Shown: in pieces, positions 14,104 to 21,063 of the stretch | How the letters are laid out: each line of letters begins with the position of its first letter | How positions within the stretch are numbered: the first letter of the stretch is position 1 | DNA from: a virus | IMG/VR virus record: IMGVR_UViG_3300046167_000179 | Coordinates: 1 to 31,322 of that record | Strand: one strand, 5' to 3' | Length of the DNA stretch: 31,322 nt | Made by a program: the position numbers and the translations under genes | Notes under the pieces: generated by a model | Told to the model about the DNA's origin: nothing | What the model saw: the letters and a program-made list of their open reading frames with translations, nothing else | Databases searched by the model: none

Positions 14104-14157
14104 TGTTCTAATTTTAGGGAATAAATATTCGTAGATGAATATCTTGTTTTTAGTCTT

Positions 14158-14616
14158 TTACTTGTGACGTATTTTCTCTAGAGTTCTAGCACCAAAATAT
14201 CCACCATAAACTAACATAAGTAGATTGCCGAGTAGTGATACCCACTCAGAATCTATTTTAAAGCCTTCTAAGGCACTATCTAGTATAATGTAGATAAATA
14301 GTGTCAATGTAAGAAAAGCTAGGCTTAAAGGTCTTATATTCTTACTTAACCAACTATCAGATAGCATATCAGATTGCCAACGTTTAGTTACCTCTTGCAT
14401 CTCTATAACGTCTTGTTCTAGTTCTTTAACTAACATTTCTTTTTCTGCTTCTGTTAGTTCCTTACTGCTACCAATAGATTTTAATATATCAGATACTTTA
14501 CCACCAGTAATTGCATCAAATATTGGAGATACTTTTTTACCAGTACTTACAAGACTTCTTAATAAATTGCCAAAGAAAGTACCTTTGCCATTGTTTTTTA
14601 ACTTATTATTAGCCAT
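14158..14616 (-). CDS. Holin, 3TM / gene-transfer-agent type
   Basis: A 152-residue protein. A basic N-terminus and a helical, charged middle with SKELTEAEKEMLVKELEQDV lead to SKNIRPLSLAFLTLTLFIYI and then a second span, WVSLLGNLLMLVYGGYFGAR. The N-R-P-x-x-x-x-x-F entry into the first span and the Y-G-G-Y-F-G-x-R-T-x-E-K ending are the signature of the Holin_3TMs family. These proteins form inner-membrane lesions that let the endolysin out at lysis. The neighbouring M15 peptidase and small membrane protein make up the rest of the cassette, and it is the last gene before the terminator. Confidence 0.82.
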   Translation of the reverse strand: MANNKLKNNGKGTFFGNLLRSLVSTGKKVSPIFDAITGGKVSDILKSIGSSKELTEAEKEMLVKELEQDVIEMQEVTKRWQSDMLSDSWLSKNIRPLSLAFLTLTLFIYIILDSALEGFKIDSEWVSLLGNLLMLVYGGYFGARTLEKIRHK

Positions 14617-14732
14617 AGTAAAAGAATTATTATTAGTATTAGGTTAAATGTAGTTAGTAGTTTAGGGTATTTTATTGTATCAAGTCTTATTAAACAACCA
14701 CAAAGGAAACATTGTTAAGTGCAGTAAGCCAA

Positions 14733-15056
14733 TTAGTATGTCCAAATTACTTGTTGAGATTTGTCTTTATCGTCATCAACGTGAATAAATGTATCTGCAA
14801 TACCTATACGATTAAAACCAACGTGTATAAGAGCATTTAAAACTCTGTATCTAGTTCTACTATCAGTTGTTCTTATGTCTACTGCTAGACCTTTAATATG
14901 GCTTGAGGTAGGATTTTTTATAGACTCTGGATGTTCTGGACTTCTATAAGCAGAATTAATTACAAATGGTACTTTAGCAAACTCTCTTGCCTTGTCTAGT
15001 TTAGCAAGAAAGTCTGCATCCATTTTATATTCTACTTCTTTAAAGTATTTTGTCAT
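14733..15056 (-). CDS. Endolysin, M15-family (M15A-like) peptidase
   Basis: A compact 107-residue protein consisting of the peptidase domain alone. Ser-Ser-His53, Asp60 in GLAVDIR and His92 in FIHVD are the three expected zinc ligands, and NSAYRSPEHP carries the substrate-site Tyr-Arg. Family members cut peptide bonds in peptidoglycan cross-bridges. There is no signal peptide, so it would depend on the adjacent holin for release. Its start overlaps the upstream small membrane-protein gene by 17 bases. After its stop, 116 bases without a convincing gene precede the holin. Confidence 0.88.
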   Translation of the reverse strand: MTKYFKEVEYKMDADFLAKLDKAREFAKVPFVINSAYRSPEHPESIKNPTSSHIKGLAVDIRTTDSRTRYRVLNALIHVGFNRIGIADTFIHVDDDKDKSQQVIWTY

Positions 15057-15201
15057 CGTTCTTTTTAGACAGATTGTAAATTTTCATAACTGTATAAACA
15101 ATAGATACTAAAAGTAAGGTTAATTTCAACCATTGTTCTATATCAGAAAAACTAACCATAAAGGTTATAAAGTTTAAAGCACCCAATTTAATATCTTGCA
15201 T
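15040..15201 (-). CDS. Small membrane protein of the lysis cassette
   Basis: A 53-residue gene from the ATG at 15201, overlapping the endolysin start by 17 bases. The middle holds one hydrophobic span (LKLTLLLVSIVYTVMKIY, about residues 26-43), followed by a short basic tail. Size, single span and position directly before the endolysin suggest a holin, antiholin or pinholin-like partner of the larger 3TM holin. The sequence alone cannot tell these apart. Confidence 0.6.
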   Translation of the reverse strand: MQDIKLGALNFITFMVSFSDIEQWLKLTLLLVSIVYTVMKIYNLSKKNDDKIL

Positions 15202-15212
15202 ATCCACTTTAA

Positions 15213-15614
15213 TTACATTTTATGTGAATCGTAGTCTAATCCGTAGAAAGAATGTACACCATTACCTTCAATTTCTACTGCATAAGTTTTCCAACCATAA
15301 GGATGGTCAACAGATGTTACCTCTGGAGTTACTATCATACCTTCTTCATCTAAAACTGCTTCTTGTTCTATTGTAGTAATATCTGCATCGTTCCAACATA
15401 CGTCAATATGCCAACCTTCTGATAATACTGGAGCAGTTATTTCTTCTCCTTCTTCGTCATATTCTCCTTGTTCAAGAACAATATTTCCTAGTTGTACAAT
15501 AGTACTTTTGTGAGTTGGATATTCGTTTCCATCTTCATCAGTTGCAGTTCCAAGAGCATCAATTTTACTTTGTGCTTGTTCTCTTGAATCAAATTCGTAT
15601 TTTGCTATTCTCAT
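15213..15614 (-). CDS. Hypothetical acidic protein between fibre and lysis genes
   Basis: A 133-residue, very acidic protein. MRIAKYEFDSREQAQSKIDA at the start, several VLEQGEYDEEGEE- and LDEEGMIV-type turns, and the aromatic end YGWKTYAVEIEGNGVHSFYG suggest a beta-rich structural or virion-associated domain. No family is recognised. About 130 AT-rich bases separate it from the LamG gene upstream. Confidence 0.65.
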   Translation of the reverse strand: MRIAKYEFDSREQAQSKIDALGTATDEDGNEYPTHKSTIVQLGNIVLEQGEYDEEGEEITAPVLSEGWHIDVCWNDADITTIEQEAVLDEEGMIVTPEVTSVDHPYGWKTYAVEIEGNGVHSFYGLDYDSHKM

Positions 15615-15743
15615 TACTTATTTATTTTAACTTTTGGTTATAACTATTAGTTATTATATTATCTGTATAGTTTTTTTAATTTTCTTATCTTATTTCTTTC
15701 CTTATGTAAAGATTTACTCTTGTTGTTATTATAGGTGTAATTG

Positions 15744-16898
15744 TTACACTTGTGTTAATGCAGCTAACTCGCTATCGCTTAATGCTGTGTTGTAAACTCT
15801 TATATCTTTGCAGTTTAAATAGCTTTTTTGAAAACCACTTGATAGCGAAAAATTTAAAACATTCATTCCAATAGGTGAAGTTACGCTTGTATATGATGAT
15901 GCAAGTGTTCCATTTACATAAAATTTACTCACTCCGCCACCCCAAGACAAAGCAAACTTATTGTTATTATCTTGTGCAATTCCAGTAGCACCAAACCCAG
16001 ATGTTTGAAGTACTCCTCCAGATTTAACTTCTGCATTTATATTTCCGCTAAATCTTGAAAAACCAAAATTAATGGCGTTATTTAAAGAACCATCTGACAA
16101 TGTAATTTTCCTATCAGTTCCATCATCATCTAAAGCACTACCCTCGAAATAAAATACTCCCTCTGTTGAATTTATTACTTGGTCATTACCTCCATTAGTA
16201 CAACTATCAGCCAACCTCGTTACTGCACTTCCAGATGTAGGAATATACGATGTAGCGTAACTGCCTTGTTCTAATTGTGGTGCGAATATTTCAATATCTC
16301 TTGCGGTTGTAGAAGAATATGTATTTATAGTTAATCTATTTGTAGATAAAGAACTACCAGTTTGAATTAATTTCTGCCACTCTCCATTTAAAGTAAAAAC
16401 ACCCTCATTACTATTACTACCAAACTTTATTGTTTTACCTACTGAACCTTTAATCCATATTGAAGCAGTTGGTATAATTGTTACAGATGAAGTATTATTT
16501 CTAAATTCTCTTGATGAACTTGTAAATTGTATTCTTGTCGATTTTAATTCAGAACCAGTAAATGGTGTTGTTCCGTAATTCTGCGTTATAGTATTATCAC
16601 TATCTCCAGACCACCCATTTGAACCTCTAATAATACCCTCTGTTTCTGAATATAAAACATAATTTGTCCTCTGTGGTTCAAGAAGCAAAGCACCTTTACT
16701 ATCATCCTTATAATCTACTCTTGGTTGTCCACTACCTACTTCTTCAATTAAACCATCTTTATTTACAAAAGTAGCCTTTGATGCTCTTGAGAAATTAAAG
16801 GGCAGTGGCTTATAATTCGAGTTTAAATCATTATAGGCAAGGATAGTATCTTTCTTTCCATACCATTCTCCATTGCCAAATTTTAATGTATTCGCCAT
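15744..16898 (-). CDS. LamG/concanavalin A-like fibre or adhesin, paralogue 1
   Basis: A 384-residue protein with three parts. Residues 1-85 are a conserved virion-attachment-type head (MANTLKFGNGEWYGKK..., LPFNFSRASKATFVNKDGLI, GALLLEPQRTN). Residues about 86-225 are a beta-sandwich-like region ending in GSYATSYIPTSGSAVTR. Residues about 235-380 are a LamG-type domain (KITLSDGS, KFYVNGTL, DIRVYNTALSDSEL). Proteins with the R-A-S-x-A-T and L-L-L-E-P-x-R-T-N motifs are typical phage appendages with carbohydrate-binding sandwiches, so this probably contacts host surface glycans. It is the last of four related genes in tandem. Confidence 0.78.
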   Translation of the reverse strand: MANTLKFGNGEWYGKKDTILAYNDLNSNYKPLPFNFSRASKATFVNKDGLIEEVGSGQPRVDYKDDSKGALLLEPQRTNYVLYSETEGIIRGSNGWSGDSDNTITQNYGTTPFTGSELKSTRIQFTSSSREFRNNTSSVTIIPTASIWIKGSVGKTIKFGSNSNEGVFTLNGEWQKLIQTGSSLSTNRLTINTYSSTTARDIEIFAPQLEQGSYATSYIPTSGSAVTRLADSCTNGGNDQVINSTEGVFYFEGSALDDDGTDRKITLSDGSLNNAINFGFSRFSGNINAEVKSGGVLQTSGFGATGIAQDNNNKFALSWGGGVSKFYVNGTLASSYTSVTSPIGMNVLNFSLSSGFQKSYLNCKDIRVYNTALSDSELAALTQV

Positions 16899-16899
16899 C

Positions 16900-18178
16900 T
16901 TATAATGTGTTTAAGTTTAATTCTGTTACTAATTCGTTTAATGAACGGTAACTTGTAATATATTCTAATTCTTCGTCTGTTAATGCAGTATCGTAGTAGC
17001 CAAGTTCTTTTGTCTTGCCAAAATAGTCAGCAACACCACGACCATCATCAAAATTTAAAGTATTTAAACCAGTTGGCAGTAATCCACCATCAGCATTTAA
17101 AACATAATTAAATCCATTTACAAATGCTTTGAAATTTCCAGATTTATATTGAAAAACATATTTATTAAAATTAGTAACATCAGAAACATTAGCTATTAAA
17201 TATGAACTATCTCTTGAACTTAAAATAAATTCATTAGAATTCACTCTAAACCCAAAATAAACCCTTTGTGATGTATTTCCATCAGATATTGATATTTGTC
17301 TATTTGTACCATCATTAGATAAAGAAGCAGTATTAATATAGAACACTCCCTCACTATCATTAAACACTTCACTATTACCAGCACCACTTGCAGTATCAGC
17401 TACTCTTGTAACTGCTGAGCCATTGGTTGGGATGTAGGATGTAGGCGTAAGATTGTTGTTCTAATTGTGCACCCCAAATATAAACTCCAGATGTTCCATT
17501 TCCTTGATAAGAAGCTAACCTTGATGATGTTAATGAGGTTGCTAATGAAAATAAAACACCAAAATCACTTGTTACAATAGGTGTAACTGATAATGAAATT
17601 TTATACCATCCATTCCCAAAATCTTCAATAGATGGATTAGTAACTCCATTATTGTTAAAAGTTCCGTTTTGTAAATCGAAATTAATATATATATCGCTAC
17701 TTGTATCAGATGTTCCAAATAAAACTTGTAAATATCTACCTTTATATTTAGCAAAAAAAGACAAAGTGTGTTCGTTTGTAGTAGTGCTTAAATTTAAAAA
17801 AGTGTATTTACTGTTTAAAGTTGCATCTTCTGTAATTAAAGAAGCGTTTAACGTACCATCTGGACTTATAATTTCGTTGTCTGTATTTGATGTTCTTGTT
17901 TGTGACCACTCGCTAGAATTTTGACTATAAGTAAATAAATTAGTAGAACTATTCTCTAACAAAAAAACACCATCTGCACTATCTGTATAATCTATTCTTG
18001 GTACATCATTACCAACTACTTCTATTAATCCTTCTTTGTTAACTCTTGTAGCACCAGATGCTCTAGTAGTTGTAAAAGGTAGAGGTTTAAATCTATCGTT
18101 TTGGTCGTTATATGCTAAGGTAGAGCCTTTCTTTGTTGCCCAATTACCATCTGTTCCAAATTTTAAAGTTCTTGCCAT
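16900..18178 (-). pseudogene. LamG-type fibre/adhesin, paralogue 2, frameshifted
   Basis: The ATG at 18178 (MARTLKFGTDGNWATKK) opens a frame with the same head and sandwich region. It leaves frame at the GG at 17444-17445, inside the shared SYATSYIPTNGSAVTR segment, and stops at 17396. The LamG half continues in the next frame from FNDSEGVFYI to the stop at 16900. Deleting one base yields an exact 425-residue protein like the neighbours. The original protein would be a host-contact appendage. As written, only the first 260 residues would be translated. Confidence 0.82.
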
Positions 18179-18180
18179 AT

Positions 18181-19047
18181 CTATTCTATATTATATAATT
18201 GTGCTATCGCCATTACTTTGAATGAATCCCAAGACGTTAATTCTTCTAGTTCGCTATCTGTTAATGCTGTTTGAAAGTATTGTAGTTGTTTTACGTTTCC
18301 GTAGAAGTTGTTTGCTCCATCCCCTCTGTCAAAAGCAAGTTCATTAATACCAGACAAAGAGCCTATGAATGATTCAGTATCCCCAACTTGAAAACCATTT
18401 ACAAGTAATTTAAATGTATTGTCTGCATAAGCACACGTTACTTTGTTGTAATTCTCAAGAATAACTCCAGAAGTATCTATTATTGTAGTACTCAATGCAT
18501 TTATACATAACACTCTTATTTTCCCAGACACAAAACCTATAAAAACTCTATTTGATAAAGAGCTGTCTGAAATGGTAATAGCAGCGCTAGACTGCGAATC
18601 ATTCAAAGCACTAATCTCCGCCATCAAAACACCTTCTGAATCATTAAACGTAGAAGCATCTCCAGAGTTATTACAAGTTTCTGCTAAACGAGTAACTGCA
18701 CTTCCGTTAGTTGGTATGTAAGAAGTTGGGTATGAGCCTTCTTCTAATTGGAATCCGTATACCAAACAATCAATACTATTCGTTTGTCTAAATCTAAATG
18801 TAAGCGAACCCGTATCAGTTCCCGCATAAGATTGTGTAAAATCAAATCTTTGCCATTCATTGGTAAGAGCTATCCCTTTTGCATAAGTAGAAACACCACT
18901 ACTATTCATTTGAACGGAAATGTTGGCATCACCTCCGTTATTCTTCGCCCAAAAAGAGGATGTGAATGTTTTGTTTGATGGGTTTGCTATAATATTGTCT
19001 TGTCGGATAAAATCAGTCCTTGTGCCATATCTGTAAAAGATGTCCAA
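18181..19047 (-). pseudogene. LamG-type fibre/adhesin, paralogue 3, N-terminus deleted
   Basis: A 288-residue frame that begins in the middle of a typical member. It has a central sandwich (SFWAKNNGGDANISVQ), the SYPTSYIPTNGSAVTR segment and a complete LamG half ending VMAIAQLYNIE. The conserved head with LPF..RAS and LLLEPQRTN is absent. The only start near the upstream end is a TTG inside paralogue 4. The upstream gene's C-terminal bases join this one out of frame near 18990-19025, as expected of a deletion between two neighbouring paralogues. It is unlikely to be expressed as a working fibre. Confidence 0.65.
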
Positions 19048-20267
19048 GACGTTAGTTGTTCTAGTTCGCTATCTGTTAATGCTGAATTGTAGTATTGTAG
19101 TTGTTTAGTTTTTCCTTTAAAGGGTACACCATTTGAACCATTTGAATCAAATGATAAATTACTCAATCCTATTGGTGTATCTGCTAATGAATTTACATAA
19201 ACTTCAAAACCATTAATCCATAAGGCATAATCTCCAGATTTGTATTTTAAAGATATTTTGTTTAAATCTTCAATATTACTTACAGAAACACCAGCATCTA
19301 TCAAAGTGGCACCATTAATATTAACTCTTATTTGAAGTCTATTTGATACATTCCATTTAAACAACGCTAATCTATTATCAGCATTGTTAGCATTAATAGA
19401 AATTGCTTCTATATTTAAATCATCAGCCAAAGCACTTATCTCTGCCATCAAAACACCTTCTGAGTCAGAAAACGTAGCTGCATCTCCAGAACCATTAGCA
19501 GTTTCTGCTGAACGAGTAACTACACTTCCGTTAGTTGGGATGTAGGATGTAGCGTAACTGCCTTCTTCTACTTGCGCTCCCCAAGCATAAATATTTCCAC
19601 CAACTAATGAATTAGATGTAGAATTGTCATAATCTACAACTGCAATCTGTATATATGAATTTGTTATAGTTGCATCCATAGTTATTGAACAACGATACCA
19701 ACCGTTTCCAAAATCTTCTATTTTAGCATCCACGCCACTTTGTACAGTTCCTATTGTTCCGTTACCTAAATTAAACCAAGCAGCCATTGCAGAACCATTA
19801 CTTTTAACTAAACCAACCCATTCTTGAGTTCCTTTTTTAAAAAATACTGAATTAGTGTAAGAACTACCTATTATTGTTGTAAATCTTTTATTAAAACCAG
19901 AATAATTAGAAATAGCAGCATTTAAGGTGTCAGCATTTAATGCTCCGTTTGGAGATATTAAAGTATTTATTGATGTTGTAGCACTTCCATTTGTAAACCA
20001 ATTTGAAAAATCCTCACTATAAGTAATTTTATTAGTCCTACTCGGCTCTAAAATATGATGTGGACACCCTACAACTTTACCATCAATCATTGGATAGTTT
20101 AATCTTGATACTCCATCGTCTACTTCTTCTATTAGTCCTTGTGAATTTATTCTTGTTGCTGAACCACTTCTGCTAAAGTCAAAATCTCCTACACCACTTG
20201 ATGGTAGTACAGAAAACAACTCGCCTCCTTGTGCAGCTGGTATTAATGCTAATTTTGGTTTTGCCAT
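18987..20267 (-). CDS. LamG-type fibre/adhesin, paralogue 4 (altered C-terminal end)
   Basis: A 426-residue protein. A divergent head (MAKPKLALIPAAQGGELFSV, FDFSRSGSATRINSQGLIEE, ILEPSRTN) is followed by a sandwich region, GSYATSYIPTNGSVVTR and a LamG domain ending in YYNSALTDSELEQLTSWTSF. The last dozen residues (AQGLILSDKTIL) come from the next gene's DNA read in another frame, so the native C-terminus is lost. The core domains are complete, and the protein may still fold. Likely role: host-surface carbohydrate contact. Confidence 0.76.
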   Translation of the reverse strand: MAKPKLALIPAAQGGELFSVLPSSGVGDFDFSRSGSATRINSQGLIEEVDDGVSRLNYPMIDGKVVGCPHHILEPSRTNKITYSEDFSNWFTNGSATTSINTLISPNGALNADTLNAAISNYSGFNKRFTTIIGSSYTNSVFFKKGTQEWVGLVKSNGSAMAAWFNLGNGTIGTVQSGVDAKIEDFGNGWYRCSITMDATITNSYIQIAVVDYDNSTSNSLVGGNIYAWGAQVEEGSYATSYIPTNGSVVTRSAETANGSGDAATFSDSEGVLMAEISALADDLNIEAISINANNADNRLALFKWNVSNRLQIRVNINGATLIDAGVSVSNIEDLNKISLKYKSGDYALWINGFEVYVNSLADTPIGLSNLSFDSNGSNGVPFKGKTKQLQYYNSALTDSELEQLTSWTSFTDMAQGLILSDKTIL

Positions 20268-20272
20268 TTGTT

Positions 20273-20455
20273 TTAGTTTTGTATATCTTGTATTCCTATT
20301 CTATGTATTGAATCTGCTAAACACTTAACTGCTTCAACTTCTTGTCTGTCATTCATATTAAACTGACCTTGTATCATTTCAGTTGATGTTCCAATAGAAG
20401 ATGCAGTATCTATTGTGTTACCCCACCAAGAACTATCGTATATTTCGTTTGCCAT
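20273..20455 (-). CDS. Hypothetical 60-residue structural-region protein
   Basis: Starts MANEIYDSSWWGNTIDTASS and has a helical second half (RQEVEAVKCLADSIHRIG). No family is recognised. It overlaps the 34-residue gene upstream by 23 bases and lies 5 bases before the fibre array, so a small virion or fibre-attachment role is possible but unproven. Confidence 0.6.
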   Translation of the reverse strand: MANEIYDSSWWGNTIDTASSIGTSTEMIQGQFNMNDRQEVEAVKCLADSIHRIGIQDIQN

Positions 20456-20537
20456 TATCTTTTTCTTTTATTTTTTTAAACAATATCTCCATCTTCTTAA
20501 CATTGGAGTCTTTTGGTTTATAAATCTTTTTCTTCAT
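20433..20537 (-). CDS. Possible 34-residue basic microprotein
   Basis: ATG at 20537, one base from the stop of the connector gene, opens a 34-codon frame with ten or more Lys residues (MKKKIYKPKDSNVKKMEILF, then KKIKEKDNGKRNIR). It overlaps the next start by 23 bases. Tight packing supports it; composition alone is weak evidence in AT-rich DNA. Confidence 0.4.
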   Translation of the reverse strand: MKKKIYKPKDSNVKKMEILFKKIKEKDNGKRNIR

Positions 20538-20538
20538 A

Positions 20539-21060
20539 CTATCCTAAAAATATACCTCCAGAGAAATTAGAATCTGTATCTGGATTCATCTGCTCATTTG
20601 TAGATGTATTATATTCTGGGAACAGATTGTTATTGTAATCCATATAATCTAAAAATCTCCTAGTATAAAAGTCAGCAGTCTCGTTAACTTTACCCATTAA
20701 GTGTACTAACTCATCTTTATCTATAGCCTGTTTATTGTCTCCAATATGCTTATAGATGCCACCATTACCAATATTGTAAGAGGCAAATGGTAAGTAAGAA
20801 CTTTGGCTAAACCAAATCAACATAGGCTTCACATACTGATTAATTAAATTCTTATAGTTAACGTTAGCAACATCATCAAGTGTGTCTGTTAGTATCAAGT
20901 CCTGCAACTTGTCGTATAGGTTTCCACCTAAATAATTTTGGATATGCAAATCTTGAGCAACCTCTACAAACTGTATTAGCTTATCATCATCTGTATTTCC
21001 AGATATAATAGACTTTCTTTTTAAGTCATTTAATGTTATAAATAATGCTTTAGTTGCCAT
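20539..21060 (-). CDS. Putative head-tail connector (DUF6712-like)
   Basis: A 173-residue, largely helical protein starting MATKALFITLNDLKRKSIIS, with QVAQ-like helices (QFVEVAQDLHIQNYLGGNLY), a YVKPMLIWFSQSSYLPF segment and a Gly/Asn-rich tail. The arrangement of an N-terminal helical bundle with Y-L-G-x-x-L-Y-D resembles a family of small proteins next to portals in Bacteroidota phages that are taken to be head completion or connector proteins. It lies 3 bases from the portal stop. The family match is from memory of its pattern and position. Confidence 0.6.
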   Translation of the reverse strand: MATKALFITLNDLKRKSIISGNTDDDKLIQFVEVAQDLHIQNYLGGNLYDKLQDLILTDTLDDVANVNYKNLINQYVKPMLIWFSQSSYLPFASYNIGNGGIYKHIGDNKQAIDKDELVHLMGKVNETADFYTRRFLDYMDYNNNLFPEYNTSTNEQMNPDTDSNFSGGIFLG

Positions 21061-21063
21061 ATC

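Larger units (their letters stand above)
13858..14157. other. 300-base control region between lysis and early genes, copy B (original context)
   Basis: Right to left after the holin stop: a 6-bp hairpin ATATTC/GAATAT (14125-14142), the late-operon terminator (14065-14103), a long hairpin (13996-14036), a 29-codon open frame (13908-13997), the perfect palindrome CTGTTAACAG (13915-13924) and a -7 box (13878-13885). The layout suggests an end-of-late / start-of-early switch point. No origin-type iteron array was seen. Confidence 0.6.
8529..14161. repeat. Outer tandem duplication, copy B (about 5.6 kb)
   Basis: Second copy of the block at 3828-8528. It is longer because it contains a 931-base inner tandem duplication. 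The gene order matches copy A throughout. It carries an intact ATPase but frameshifted SSB and ERF genes, the opposite of copy A. Confidence 0.9.

Noticed and set aside
14617-14732. Hydrophobic reading frame in the gap between endolysin and holin
   Set aside because: It has a membrane-like end (LLTTFNLILIIILLLW) and an LCGC motif that recalls a spanin lipobox, but no ATG, GTG or TTG start lies in frame before a stop.
15736-15750. Inverted repeat GTGTAA-TTG-TTACAC at the end of LamG paralogue 1
   Set aside because: Only six pairs with a three-base loop and no T run on the minus side; too weak to call a terminator or operator.
15744-20267. Diversity-generating retroelement acting on the LamG genes
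   Set aside because: No reverse transcriptase, template repeat or adenine-biased variable repeat was found in the window.
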